A stretch of DNA of 64,000 nucleotides from Fusarium oxysporum f. sp. lycopersici 4287. Its lineage: Eukaryota > Ascomycota > Sordariomycetes > Hypocreales > Nectriaceae. This document shows, in pieces, positions 11,965 to 22,372 of the stretch (positions are counted from its first letter, which is position 1; each line of letters begins with the position of its first letter). Location of the stretch: the NCBI RefSeq assembly GCF_000149955.1, contig NC_030996.1, positions 637,467-701,466 on the forward strand. Direction: 5' to 3'. Position numbers and translations under genes: made by a program. A model generated the notes under the pieces. The model worked only from the letters and a program-made list of their open reading frames with translations, had not been told where the DNA came from and made no database searches.

Positions 11965-12574
11965 AGTCCAAACGGAATAGGAAAGAAATATGGATGTTAA
12001 TACAAGTTTCTATATATTTAATACATCGTTACTGTCTCTCTAATCCTGTAAGGTACCTTGACCTACCCCTTGCTGGGCCTCATCCGCGAATACCCCCCTC
12101 GACTTTTTAGACTTGTTCAATACTAACTGTGCCGTTGGATAATTGATGCACTGGCTCATAGATTAACTGAAAACCTAGTTAACCTCAAAATTTGAATCCT
12201 GACAACCAGGATTTGGTTGAATGAGGAGTAGAATGCCGTTTTGGATGAATATGTGTCCTTATGAACAAGATCCCAATGTATGAAGGTAATAAAACTCGAG
12301 ACGACTATTCTGAATGACAAAACGCTTCAGGTAAGTTTGATGCAGACTTGGTGGGCCTTAGAGTAGTCAATTTTGGCATCTTGCCTTACGACCAGAAGCT
12401 TTCTTGCTCGCTGAGGCCTGATTAGCAGTCACTTGACAATAGTATTTCTCTTTAAGAAACTTAAAATAGATTAATCGACCAAAACAAAATTGGTACATGA
12501 ATCTTTCCATGTCGCTGAGGATATATCGGTTGGCTCTACTGTGGCCGCCAACATTGTAACATAAAAGCAAAGGT
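11965..12574. other. 3' spacer without recognisable gene
   Basis: AT-rich sequence after the FAD oxidase stop. The ATTTAATAC region near 12015-12025 may serve polyadenylation. I see nothing else. Confidence 0.4.
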
Positions 12575-12832
12575 CTAGTAATGACCCATGCAACTGCATT
12601 GATAATGGTAGTCTTGGTAGAAGGACTGCATAATTTGTCCGGCCCCATGACATACACAGCAAGGACACTGTGGCCGTCCATATGTCTGCTGGAATGCGAT
12701 GCATGCCGCTGTGTGACCACCATGAGGGCAATGCTGCGAAGTATGTGGACATTGCACACTTTGCTGCCAGCAATGCCGACGTGTGTAGATGCCTACTCCG
12801 TGGCAGACCCGGCAACCTTGTTGAGGCGGCAT
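12575..12832 (-). CDS. small Cys/His-rich protein with two CxxCxGxG zinc-ribbon-like motifs
   Basis: An 85-residue frame starts MPPQQGCRVCHGVG and later carries CPCCVCHGAGQI. The two CxxCHGxG units resemble the zinc-binding repeats of DnaJ-type Cys-rich domains and of small anti-TRAP-like proteins. Between them lies a His/Cys-rich stretch (HTSQHCPHGGH) that could also bind metal. There is no signal peptide. Two spaced copies of the same motif in one short frame are unlikely by chance, which is the main reason to call it a gene. The role is unknown; zinc-dependent protein-protein contact is the natural guess. Confidence 0.5.
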   Translation of the reverse strand: MPPQQGCRVCHGVGIYTRRHCWQQSVQCPHTSQHCPHGGHTAACIAFQQTYGRPQCPCCVCHGAGQIMQSFYQDYHYQCSCMGHY

Positions 12833-13644
12833 TTGCGCTTCGTAAGTACGAGGGGTATGTCTGTTCCCTTTAATGATTATGTTTATTGAAAAAGATCTAG
12901 TATAAGTGAGAAAAATGAAAATTGTGTGCTTGCACTTATAGTTCTTGGGTCCAAGGAATAATGGGTAATTAAAAGTTTCAAAGAAAAGAATCCGACTTTA
13001 TGTACCAAGAGCAAGTCGGTGAATCAGTGATGTCTTGCTTGGAGTTGATCATGGCTTTGGCCTTGTATCGTGAGGACAAGTCAGAGCTGTGAATCAGTGG
13101 AATCACTGCAGGGAAATTTGAACAGTATGCTATCCTCATCTGGCATACGTCGACCAAATGGACAGGATCTACTGCGGACAAGTTCATTGTCAGATCGTCA
13201 AATTTGAACCGAATGAGTTATTATTGGGCTTGGCACCAAATATCGATACAGATGTGTCATGGCCCAGTTTCAAGGAGACCTCGAGGATTTAAGAGTAGTT
13301 TCTATTGTTTCTCTACAATATTTTACCCTGCCGTTGAGTTCCTGTAGCAGTTGATCATCATGGAGACCTGAACAGTGCAAGGACTATAGAAGCGCTACGA
13401 GACTCGTAGTACATCTTGAGAGCCAGTTATTTTATTTTCGGTTAGAAATATGTTGTAGGTTTGGCAAACGCCTTTGGTTCCTTGATCCTTGGCCCAAAAG
13501 ATGTTGGACTAAAGGTGAGTCATCGGCAACCCCGGAAAATCGTCAAGTGGGCCCCGATTGAAGTATAAGAAAGCCCAGGCCTGACCTAAAATCGAGGTTT
13601 AGTTATGCGGACTCCCGCTTCATTCAAATTCGCTACAGACAAAC
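12833..13644. other. intergenic spacer with promoter of the VOC gene
   Basis: No gene is recognisable. A TATAAG at 13564-13569 lies about 80 bases upstream of the VOC-protein ATG and may be its TATA box. Confidence 0.4.
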
Positions 13645-14049
13645 ATGTCAGCCCCGATCGCATCAGCTCACCTTCGCGTGGCCCGCCCCACAAACAACAT
13701 CGACGCCCTGCTGCCCTTTTACGTCGACGGTCTAGGGTTTAAAAAGATCGGCGAATTTCGTGACCACGACGGCTTCGATGGTCTAATGCTCGGTCATGAG
13801 GGTGCAGGCTATCATCTTGAGTTCACAGCGAAGCGTGGGCATGACGCCGGTAGATCACCTACGCAGGACAATCTCATGATTTTCTACCTGCCTAAGAAAG
13901 AGGAATTCGATGATGCAGTTGCGCGGATGGAGAAAGCGGGCATTGTTTCTGTCACAAGCTTTAATCCGTATTGGGATCAGTGCGGAAAGACTTTTGAGGA
14001 CGCTGATGGGTATCGAGTGGTGTTGGCAAATATGAAGTGGAATTTGTGA
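13645..14049 (+). CDS. VOC superfamily (glyoxalase/dioxygenase-fold) protein
   Basis: Single exon, 134 residues, one vicinal-oxygen-chelate domain. It starts with the beta-alpha-beta unit IASAHLRVARPTNNIDALLP, with a His near position 9 at the usual first metal site. YHLEFTA supplies a Glu, and a late acidic strand (FEDADGYRVVLAN) gives the final beta strands. The length equals a single-domain VOC protein such as bacterial YycE-type glyoxalase/bleomycin-resistance homologues, so the active site probably forms at a homodimer interface. Substrate cannot be predicted. The gene is intronless and compact, which would also fit acquisition from bacteria, but nothing else shows transfer. Confidence 0.85.
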   Translation: MSAPIASAHLRVARPTNNIDALLPFYVDGLGFKKIGEFRDHDGFDGLMLGHEGAGYHLEFTAKRGHDAGRSPTQDNLMIFYLPKKEEFDDAVARMEKAGIVSVTSFNPYWDQCGKTFEDADGYRVVLANMKWNL

Positions 14050-14275
14050 AGCGACATGTGAGCTGCCTCACAACTGATATACTGTAGGCTACATCATATT
14101 CAACAATAGTGACCGAACTTCAGCTTCGCACCACTTGTTTTGCCCTTGTAGACCAGCTACAAGAATTCTAGTATACACAAGAAACAAGATCCCAACAAAA
14201 CTCATCCCCAGCATATTCTTGACACTTATCCGATGGGGTCTCCGCTATTGACAAAATTTCTTCCCTTTCAACTTC

Positions 14276-15797
14276 CTAGTTCGCAACTGAGCGATGCTTG
14301 CGGCTCTTCGGCCTCCTTGCACGACATCCCTTTCCTGGCTTTTCCGTAATTTGAGGAATTGCTGTGGCAGTTGTCGTAGAAGAACGATGGGCGTTTACGG
14401 CAGATGGCTTTACTGTAACGGTCTCGGCGCCCTCATCGGCAGTTGTGGTCTTTGATCCATGCACAGTACGGACTGTCGCTAGAGTTGTTGACGTTGGCTG
14501 ACTCTCTGACGTCGTTGTACTTGGTTCAGGGCCAGCAGCGGAGGACTTCGCAGCTTGGATATCAGATTCATCCAGATGATGAAGAAGAGAGCCCCAGCCA
14601 AGTCCATCATAGTGACCTGAGCCTTCTCCCCAAGATCCAGCTCCGCCCTCGAATCCTCCGAAGAATTCCAAAGAGTTGTTAAGATATGCTTTTGTCCAAG
14701 GAGCGTCAAGACCTTTGATGTTGACGTAATGACTATAGAGCAGCTCCCAAGCAGGTCGAACCGCACCGCGAGAGGCTTCGCTGATGACATCGAAGGAGAC
14801 TATCCCGTTTGTGTAGGGCTCGAATGGTACATCGTTTCCAAGATTGTATCGGGCAAAGTACTCAGCTCTGTATACAGAAGTTAGTTTACAAGACCTTATC
14901 ACAGCTAATTAAAATAGGAATGGGATTCACGAACCCGAGAAGGATGCGGCTGTCATTGTAAGCAAAGAGATCTTCCCCTTGGTTCCATGCCTGCTGTCCA
15001 ATGGCACCTAGCACCTGGAAGTTCATCGCCGAATGGCCTTGGTCCCGGCCAGATTCTTGCCCTTGGCCAAGTGCTTTGCCCGTACCAGGTTCTTTAACAA
15101 TGTTCGAAATGCCGTTATTGATAGCCCCATTGCCCTCACCATGCTTGAAGTAGTCAACGGCAAAGTCCCAGGTGGTTCGGTTGTCGGTGAGGACTGCGAT
15201 AGCCATAGCAGAAGCAATGTTGCACTGTTCCCAGTTGGCAAAGAAGTGCTTGACATTGTGCTCCGACCCCAGGACGTGGTTGAGGAAATCGAGATTCATT
15301 GGCAAGAATATTTTGTTGAACATATTGATAACTTTGGATAGCCCGTTCTTTGCAAATGGCTGGTAGTCACGGAGAAGCTCTGCGGCGTTAGCAAGCTCAT
15401 AACCTTGCAATCCTGCGGTAAGATAGGCGTCGTCGCCCCCGCTGAGGATCTCTAGAGTATCTGCCAAGCATCAGGATCTCTGATGCGGTTTCTGCGTATT
15501 GGTCTTCTCCACTGACTTTCCAGCGCAGAGCGAGGTGAACGCAGCAGCTGCATCGTGCCATAGGACTTCCCCATTTTGGCCCCGGTTCACTTCTTTGACT
15601 GCATTGTTCTTGTAGTCAGCGCTGGCAAATGGAATGCTTGTCAGCTTATTCCATGACGCGGTCCAAGGCTCTTTCTTCTCAGCGAGCTTGGTTTTGATGC
15701 GAGTAATATCGGTGTCGGTGACCAGCAGACCGGGGTGAGTGAAAGCGTAGGAAAGAGGGAAAAGAAAAGAAAACAAGATGGTGTAAATGAGTGTCAT
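14276..15797 (-). pseudogene. secreted alginate_lyase-family (PL38-like) polysaccharide lyase, frameshifted
   Basis: The protein starts with a signal peptide (TLIYTILFSFLFPLSYA), then FTHPGLLVTDTDI, the usual start of fungal alginate_lyase-domain proteins (PF05426). A central ESGRDQGHS motif matches the catalytic region of PL38-type lyases. A Ser/Thr-rich linker and a strongly basic tail (RARRPKSRKHRS) follow. An intron at 14868-14934 joins the last two parts in phase. Between about 15465 and 15530 the frame breaks. The conserved helix reads ALRWKVSGEDQYAETASEIL in another frame and ADTLEIL in the first frame, with a TGA at 15471-15473 between them. This is best explained by three single-base losses near 15530, 15473 and 15465. 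A 63-nt GT-AG intron could bypass the stop but would delete the conserved helix. Either the gene is dead or the sequence here is wrong. Confidence 0.7.
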
Positions 15798-16598
15798 AAT
15801 GAATGTAAATTGTTAACGAGCGTGGCTCTTGGCAAACGACAGAACGAAAGAATGAATGTACAGGAGCCGATAACTGAAAGTAAACATATCAGAAACACTT
15901 TTATCAATTTCTTGCTCTGCAATAATCCACATTAAGCGCCTGGTCAGGAGTCTCAGGCCAAAAGTCTAAACTGAAAGCCTGAAGCCGCTCCAATCAATCC
16001 TGGCCTCGATGAGGTGGTCATTTAACTACACAGCCCTGAAACCACGCTACAGCTCGAATACACTCCTTTATTTCTCGAGGCGGGGAAATCTTTACCCTGA
16101 AACCACTAACATTCGCGTAAATGCAAGGTCGTCAAGGCCTTTCCACAAACAAAGGAGAAATATGGTCAAAAACGTGATTGCAGCTTCACAAAGAGAGAAA
16201 ATAATACACGACTTTCATTCCATGTCGGCTTTCAGAGGGTAACTCTCTAGCTGAGCAAACAGATGCGGGCAGCATGGGTTGGCCCCCTCGTGTACCCCTG
16301 CTACTGATTTGCCCCAGTCAGCGGCGATCAAACGAGTACCGCTGCAATGGTATGGTCCTGATTGCATGAACACGTACATCGCGTAAAATGGAATGACTGT
16401 GTAATCTATCTTAGACTGGCGAGGGCGAGGGTGCTACGGACCGAACTACTAGTTCGTGTGAGAGCTTTGGAGTCCATGTCGGATGTTTCGGAGGATGAAC
16501 GTACTATCAAATTAGTCAATGTATTTAATTTGTGGCTCGATTACATAGTACGCATAGTTATGTACGTTATATGCACTAAATAGCGTTAGGGTCACTGA
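15798..16598. other. intergenic region between a lyase promoter and the HET gene 3' end
   Basis: Short open frames only, none with recognisable features. I see nothing to annotate. Confidence 0.45.
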
Positions 16599-18524
16599 TC
16601 AGTGAATTATGATAGCTTGCGTGTCATCTTTCGTTGCTTTCTTTCCCCGCCAGCTACCATCCATGAACCCGTGGAGATAGGCCCCTCCTATCAACTGGCA
16701 ATGGTAATCCGCTTGTGGATCAAACTCGCCCAAATGCCTGAATATCAAAAGCACCCGTGATCGTGGCACCACCCAGACTGTATCTCCCTTCTGCAAATTC
16801 TGTGAGCCAAGTCCGACGTACCCTTTCTCTGTTACGAAGGGTCGAAGGTACTCCCCATACGCAAATTGCGAGCCAAACTCCATCGATGAGACAGACTCGC
16901 ATCCTTTCGTGGTGGCCAGCCATTCTGCATCATGGGGCCAGAACTTATTGAAAGCTTCCTTGAGATTTGTCCAATAATTTTCGTTTTCAGGAGACACTAC
17001 CACAGACTGCATTCTCTCTTTTATCCATTTTGTGAAACTAGGCCCCATTGATGATCCTTTTGGCGGAGGAAGTCTGGCCTCTCCATAAGTATTCTTAGTC
17101 ACCGTTCGCCAGAAAACCTCCATTCGACCTTCGCCAGTGACTCCATACTTTTCAGGCAGCCTCAGTAACATATCCAAGAATCTTGGAAAAGGTTTGCAAT
17201 TCACAACATCGCGCTTTGACTCTGCAACGAAAGAGATCTTGTCCACTTGCATTCCGCGGATAGTCATAGTAAGCTCATTCTTGTCGAATGTAGCAGGCCA
17301 AAGAGTGAGCTTCTCTTCACGTGAGAAATTCGTGTCCGGCGAAAAGAAGATTGAATCTGCTCGATATCTCTTATATCCTGTGACTCTGAGACCAAGAGGA
17401 TATCTGACACTCCAGTCAGGAACCCAGGAGGGAAGGTCTGCGCCGTTCAACTTAACATTGCGAAAACCCTCTGCGCAAGAAAGGACGAGCAGATCCTCAC
17501 AGTCCGTGAGAAGTTGAGTGGCGATATCGAGGTACGTCTTTCCAGGACTGCAATCCTTTCCATACGTCGGGCACAGCAATGGCGGCAACTTTTCAATACC
17601 TNNNNNNNNNNNNNNNNNNNNNNNNNNNNNNNNNNNNNNNNNNNNNNNNNNNNNNNNNNNNNNNNNNNNNNNNNNNNNNNNNNNNNNNNNNNNNNNNNNN
17701 NNNNNNNNNNNNNNNNNNNNNNNNNNNNNNNNNNNNNNNNNNNNNNNNNNNNAGCTGCTGGTGGAAGATGACGTTCCCTCGGCGGGTCGACTATCGTAGA
17801 ACTGCTTCAAAGGGCTTGTTGCTATGTTATGTGAGGCCTTCACGAATACATCCCAATCTGTGGAGTACGCTCCGCAGCGGAGAGTTACGTGCTCCGGGAG
17901 TACGAGTTCTTGGATGATCCATGATCTGTTCCAGTAGGTACGATCGAAAATCTTCCCAATGGCCTCCCAACAGGCCTCGTCTTCATCAGAATGCTCAGAA
18001 CCTGTTCGCCTAGTTGGTATACCCAAGGATGGAAGGATGTTCCGGTCAGCTACCTTAGCCATGTGATCAAAAGCTCGCTTCGTATGCGCATCCGAGTCCC
18101 CAAGCCATGCAATGACAGGATTTGCTCTTCTGTAGATCTCAGCCATCATGCTGCTGACTTGGTAACTCCTCTCATCGTTATCATTCTGATTTATGCATAT
18201 CGCGTCGATCCAGAACTCCTTATCTTTCAACCTTTGGTCTTCCTTCACCTGGACTAGGAAGTCCAGCAGGTTTCTAGCAACCTTAAGTTCCCCATTGCCA
18301 ATTTTGATAGGGGCGACAAGCTCGTTTGTATATGATTTGAAAGGCTCCTCATTGATTGGCGCTCCCCATCTATATGAAAGAGCGTGGTAGCGTGTCAATG
18401 GATCATGCAAGCTTACTACTCTTAACTTCCATTCTGCTTTGGTGATATCTGAAGCCCAACTGTCGAGTGACACTAGACGCAATTCACCAGCTTTGACTGG
18501 GAACTTTGAATAGTCTAGAGCCAT
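16599..18524 (-). CDS. heterokaryon-incompatibility (HET) domain protein, with assembly gap
   Basis: A single open frame of about 641 codons. The N-terminal third is a clear HET domain (PF06985): YHALSYRWG near residue 45, EFWIDAICINQND near residue 105 and PVIAWLGDSD near residue 135. HET proteins trigger cell death after fusion of incompatible strains and act as allorecognition or immune-type switches. The long C-terminal part has no domain I recognise and is typical of this family. The run of N at 17602-17752 removes about 50 codons. The frame agrees on both sides only if the gap is exactly 151 bases, so an intron or frame change inside it cannot be excluded. Confidence 0.85.
   Translation of the reverse strand: MALDYSKFPVKAGELRLVSLDSWASDITKAEWKLRVVSLHDPLTRYHALSYRWGAPINEEPFKSYTNELVAPIKIGNGELKVARNLLDFLVQVKEDQRLKDKEFWIDAICINQNDNDERSYQVSSMMAEIYRRANPVIAWLGDSDAHTKRAFDHMAKVADRNILPSLGIPTRRTGSEHSDEDEACWEAIGKIFDRTYWNRSWIIQELVLPEHVTLRCGAYSTDWDVFVKASHNIATSPLKQFYDSRPAEGTSSSTSSXXXXXXXXXXXXXXXXXXXXXXXXXXXXXXXXXXXXXXXXXXXXXXXXXXXGIEKLPPLLCPTYGKDCSPGKTYLDIATQLLTDCEDLLVLSCAEGFRNVKLNGADLPSWVPDWSVRYPLGLRVTGYKRYRADSIFFSPDTNFSREEKLTLWPATFDKNELTMTIRGMQVDKISFVAESKRDVVNCKPFPRFLDMLLRLPEKYGVTGEGRMEVFWRTVTKNTYGEARLPPPKGSSMGPSFTKWIKERMQSVVVSPENENYWTNLKEAFNKFWPHDAEWLATTKGCESVSSMEFGSQFAYGEYLRPFVTEKGYVGLGSQNLQKGDTVWVVPRSRVLLIFRHLGEFDPQADYHCQLIGGAYLHGFMDGSWRGKKATKDDTQAIIIH
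17602..17752. other. assembly gap (151 N)
   Basis: An unbroken run of 151 N inside the HET gene. The true length of the missing sequence is unknown. Gaps of this kind often mark repeats or collapsed paralogues. Confidence 0.98.
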
Positions 18525-19001
18525 GGGGTCCTAATGTGCAAGAAAAATATAGAAATGTGTTGGTAAAAATGATGCTCTGGACTAAAGAAGCGAATGAAGG
18601 CCGGAGGAAGACCTGCGATAAAAGATTTAGCCATCCACTAGCTCTTATGATCTCGCCCGAGTGATTGCGGCTGAAATGTCTCCTCTTTGTGTTACCAGTG
18701 ATATTTGTCATGTGTTTTGAGATGCTGGTCTAATCTGCATGGCGCGGGATTTGTTGGCGTTGCGTCATTGGCCGCTGAATGAGGGGGCCTCCGTCTCACT
18801 GCCTCACGAAGTCAGCCATGTCTTTATCGATATTTGATGAGTCGTGAGTCTTATGGTCTAGGCTTTCCATGTTGCTTCATTCAGTTTGCCTTCACTGCAA
18901 TTGCCTGTCTGCCTTGCCAAGGTGACCTCTAATACACCTGCCGACAACCCCCTTCAATGCATCCAGGTTCTTTATTATCACCACTTCTCTCATCTGTCCC
19001 A
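18525..19001. other. divergent promoter region, HET gene and histidine phosphatase gene
   Basis: No coding sequence is recognisable. In-frame Met codons occur before 19002 (for example 18957), but the extra residues look like a leader rather than protein. Confidence 0.4.
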
Positions 19002-19915
19002 ATGTCAGATTCTAAATGCTCGTATAAGTTCACTTTCGAACCTGGTTGGTTTGTTGACTATCCCGTGGTTTCCCACTCATGTCCTGGATCGAAGCTCACC
19101 ACTCAGCCAAACCTCGGTTTGCCTGATGTTCGAGAATGGACGAGACTTACTGAACACGTCGAAAGATTAAATCACCAGGACAATTCAGATGTCATACATA
19201 AAATCTTGCTAGTTGCGCGACATGGCCACGGTGTTCACAACGATGTGATGGAGGAGGTTGGGTCAGAAGAATGGAAGGTATGCCTCTCCCAGTAGCTTGG
19301 ACATGATCATAGCAAGCTGATACTCCATAGAATCATTGGTCAAAGCTACCCGGTGACGCAACTAGAACTTGGCTTGATGCCGAGCTTGTTGAAAAGGGAG
19401 TCGAACAAGCCACAGACCTCGGGAAGATGTATGCCGAGGGCATCCGGCATGCGGGCTTCCCCGTCCCCGACACTATCTATACCAGCCCGCTTGCTCGAGG
19501 CCTCAAGACAACGAGTCTGATTTTCAAAGAGATCATCGTGGGACAAGGGATAGAGTTCAGGCCTATAGTGAAAGAGTATCTTCGAGAACGACTTACCAAT
19601 CATACATGCGATAAGCGGAGGACGAGACAGTGGATTCAAGCCTCTTATCCCGACTATGAGTTGGAATCTGGCTTCGCCGAAGAAGATGTGTTATGGCATG
19701 CTGATCAATCAGAGTCGAATGAAGCACACATTGCCCGGACACAAGAACTACTTGAGGATGTTTGGAGACATGATTCGGGATCATGCATTGCTTTGACCAC
19801 TCACTCATTCACCATATCTACTATCCTAGAAGTTATTGGGGCGCCTGAGTTTCGGATGGGCGAAGGCGCTATGGTGGCATTATTGGTCAAAGGCGAGAAG
19901 TTTAACGCAAAATAA
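19002..19915 (+). CDS. histidine phosphatase / phosphoglycerate-mutase-like protein (PMU1-type)
   Basis: Two exons, 19002-19277 and 19331-19915, join in phase through a 53-nt intron to give 286 residues. The histidine phosphatase signature is LLVARHGHGVHN near residue 70, whose His accepts the phosphate. A second conserved part follows (YTSPLARGLKTT), and a late TTHSFT supplies the second catalytic His. The N-terminal FEPGWFVDY and overall length match the fungal phosphomutase-homologue PMU1 group rather than true glycolytic phosphoglycerate mutase. It is probably a cytosolic phosphatase of unknown substrate. I chose the Met at 19002 because similarity-like sequence starts just after it; an upstream in-frame Met at 18957 would add 15 residues. 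Confidence 0.85.
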
Positions 19916-20019
19916 ACTCTAAAAAGGAAAAGATGACAATAGGCAAAGAGTCCATCATGTTTCCCGTCATCAAAGTCATGTATCATGAAGTATTATATAC
20001 AAGCTGTACCTCCCGAGGC

Positions 20020-22037
20020 CTATAGCCTCTGCTGTTGTGACATGTCTCCTTCCATTCCAGGAGCTCTGAGGTTCGTCTCAGCCCCGTCTTGTACGAGACC
20101 ATATCCCGTCCTAGCATCACCACTTTCTGCACCCAACGCCCCATTCTTTGAGGCACCGACAATCGAGGAAGGCTTCATATCAAGCATCACGCCTGCTTCT
20201 CTATATGCTTGTATACCAACCAATACTCCGATGACTGCTAATAAGATACTCGCTGCGTAAACACATAATAGCTGAACCTGCTTGTAAACAAAGAGCGTGG
20301 TTTGACTTTGCCGACGGCAGGGATACCTCGTAGATGCGTCTCCCTTACCAGTCCCTGATGGCTTCCCGTTCGACGCCCAAGCGACAGCAACAAAGGATGG
20401 TTCAGAAAACAGGGAGATAACAAGATCCTCGTAAAGCTTCTGTATACCTTGACGCAGGTCTGTGATGGGAAGAGTGTTTATCTTGGCCCCCGAGGATGTG
20501 AGGAGAATATATGTCGTTGTTTTGTTGGTTGCTGTGTTGACGCTTCCTCCAACATATCGTCGGAGTCCATTGCCGATTACGTGATAGGCAGCCGTTCGGC
20601 GATACTCCTTAAAGTCTTGAGGATGAACCCAGTTACTTTCGGGGACCGAAATCTTCTTTGAAGTCTTTCCGGGGGTATTTTCTGAGACTAGAGTTGTGTT
20701 GACTACCTTCCTGACATACTCACGTTTCTTAATCTTGTATGACTGGGCACCTTTGACGTAGTCGAATCTAACAGTGTAGTTGACTTCATAATGCTCACAG
20801 CCGAAGATAACGGGCGTATAGGCTTTATCCCAGCCCTTTTCTTCCTTATTCTTTGGCTGTTGCTCGTTGATATTCTTGACAATTGAATAGCCAATCCAGA
20901 TGATGGGCTCATTTTTGAAGACACCCAAGTCCTTAGGCCGTGGCCAACTGTATGTGGTGTAATTCTCCCTAGCAGCCACAGACATGTAAGTATAGTTACC
21001 TTCTGGGGCAAGAAGCGAAGTATTGAAAGGCGGCTCAGCGTCACCAAGCTTCTTCACCTTCGACCCAACACCAGAAGCCACCTCTTCACATTTGTACCCT
21101 GGCGCCAGAAATTCCACAACATAACTGCAATTCCAGCCATCCGAACAGACCTCCTCGGCCGACTCATCCCTCACAAGGGGTTCACGCATGAAGACCGCCT
21201 TGTTCGACACAACAGACGTATACATAGTACTCGCAGCATTCGAATAGTCGAAATGCGTCAAATTGAAGTCTTTAGGCTTCGTCTCCCTGCTAGTAGTATT
21301 GAAATGCGCCACAGATCGGAGTGTCCGTCCATCCATTACTGGTCTCTCACGCCAATCATAGTTGGCCTCATTGTCAAAATTTAGCGTTCGGACAGAAGGA
21401 CACGATACTAGCTCCTCCGTGACTCCGGCCACGACAACTAGTGTCTCAGCTGTGAGAACTACCACCAACGGTGTAATCCAACAATAAAGAGCGAGCAGGG
21501 TTCCGATCTTAGAGTTCTTGAGGGAGGACCATGTCAGGAGGGAAAAGATGTCGTTATTGGCTGTGAAGACCGCATCAACTGTTTCGAGACGCGCCATCTT
21601 ATGGCGGGCGATTAGCCATGCTCGCTGCTGAAAGGCCATGGCGACAGCAGTTCCTAGGCTTGCTTTAGCGCAAAAGGCAATTATTGTACCATATCGCAGC
21701 ATGAGAGATTGGCTGGTGGCTTCTTGTCCGTCAAGGCTAAGGTAGAAGAGATGGTGACCGCTTGCTAATGCAGTACCAAGAACTGTCAAGAGACACATAT
21801 TCCACGGTTTTAGAGTGTATTTGCTCCATATTTGGGCGAAACCTCCGTCTGTCGTGGAAGACCTGAATTTGCTGCTGTCTTCACTGCCCCTCTAGTGAGA
21901 TCTGGGGTCTGAGGCTTGCTGTTTCTAAAAGATTCGTATGGTGACAGGAGCTCAGTTTGATCCGAAGACGCGTTCGAGCTCCCAGCTCTATGAGGACCCT
22001 TCCAATAAGGTGACAAACGACTTTGCGATGACTCCAT
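20020..22037 (-). CDS. large fungal integral-membrane protein of unknown function
   Basis: The main exon encodes a membrane protein with hydrophobic segments near its start (WNMCLLTVLGTALASG, then TIIAFCAKASLGTAVAMAF and TLLALYCWITPLVVVL). A roughly 350-residue extracytoplasmic region with many N-glycosylation sequons follows, then a final membrane span (LLCVYAASILLAVIGVLVGI) and a short tail. This layout is common in Fusarium proteins carried in databases under loose names such as formylmethionine-deformylase-like; no enzyme motif is visible. The Ser/Pro-rich N-terminus lies in another frame. An intron at 21945-21890 (56 nt, weak GTCACC donor, TAGAG acceptor) joins the parts in phase to give 653 residues. 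A one-base error in the CCCC run at 21887-21890 is the alternative. Confidence 0.7.
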
Positions 22038-22372
22038 TTCGAAGGAGACTCAGATGATGTCACGAAAAGATTGAGAATGGAGGGGCTCAAAATCTGGTAT
22101 TGATGCTCACAGCCTTATATAAATTTATGCAGCATGCGTTATGCCAAGTAACACAGCCCTTGAACAATCCCTGCAGTATGACATACATACAGTCAGCTCA
22201 GCCTAAAATCTCCGTCTATGTTAATCTATGGGGGGAATCATTTCCGACCATGGTACAATTGCTATGCGACAAAGGAAATAAAAACATTAGAATAATGGTA
22301 ATGTGGTTGGTGTAGCTATGCTCGCACGCTTTATTACATCGAACATCCCGTCTCCAGGGAAAATTAGGGGTA
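22038..22372. other. spacer between membrane-protein promoter and RGS gene 3' end
   Basis: No gene is seen here. Confidence 0.4.

Noticed and set aside
21810..21950. apparent frameshift in the membrane-protein gene
   Set aside because: A 56-nt GT-AG intron joins both parts in phase, so decay need not be invoked, though the donor is weak.
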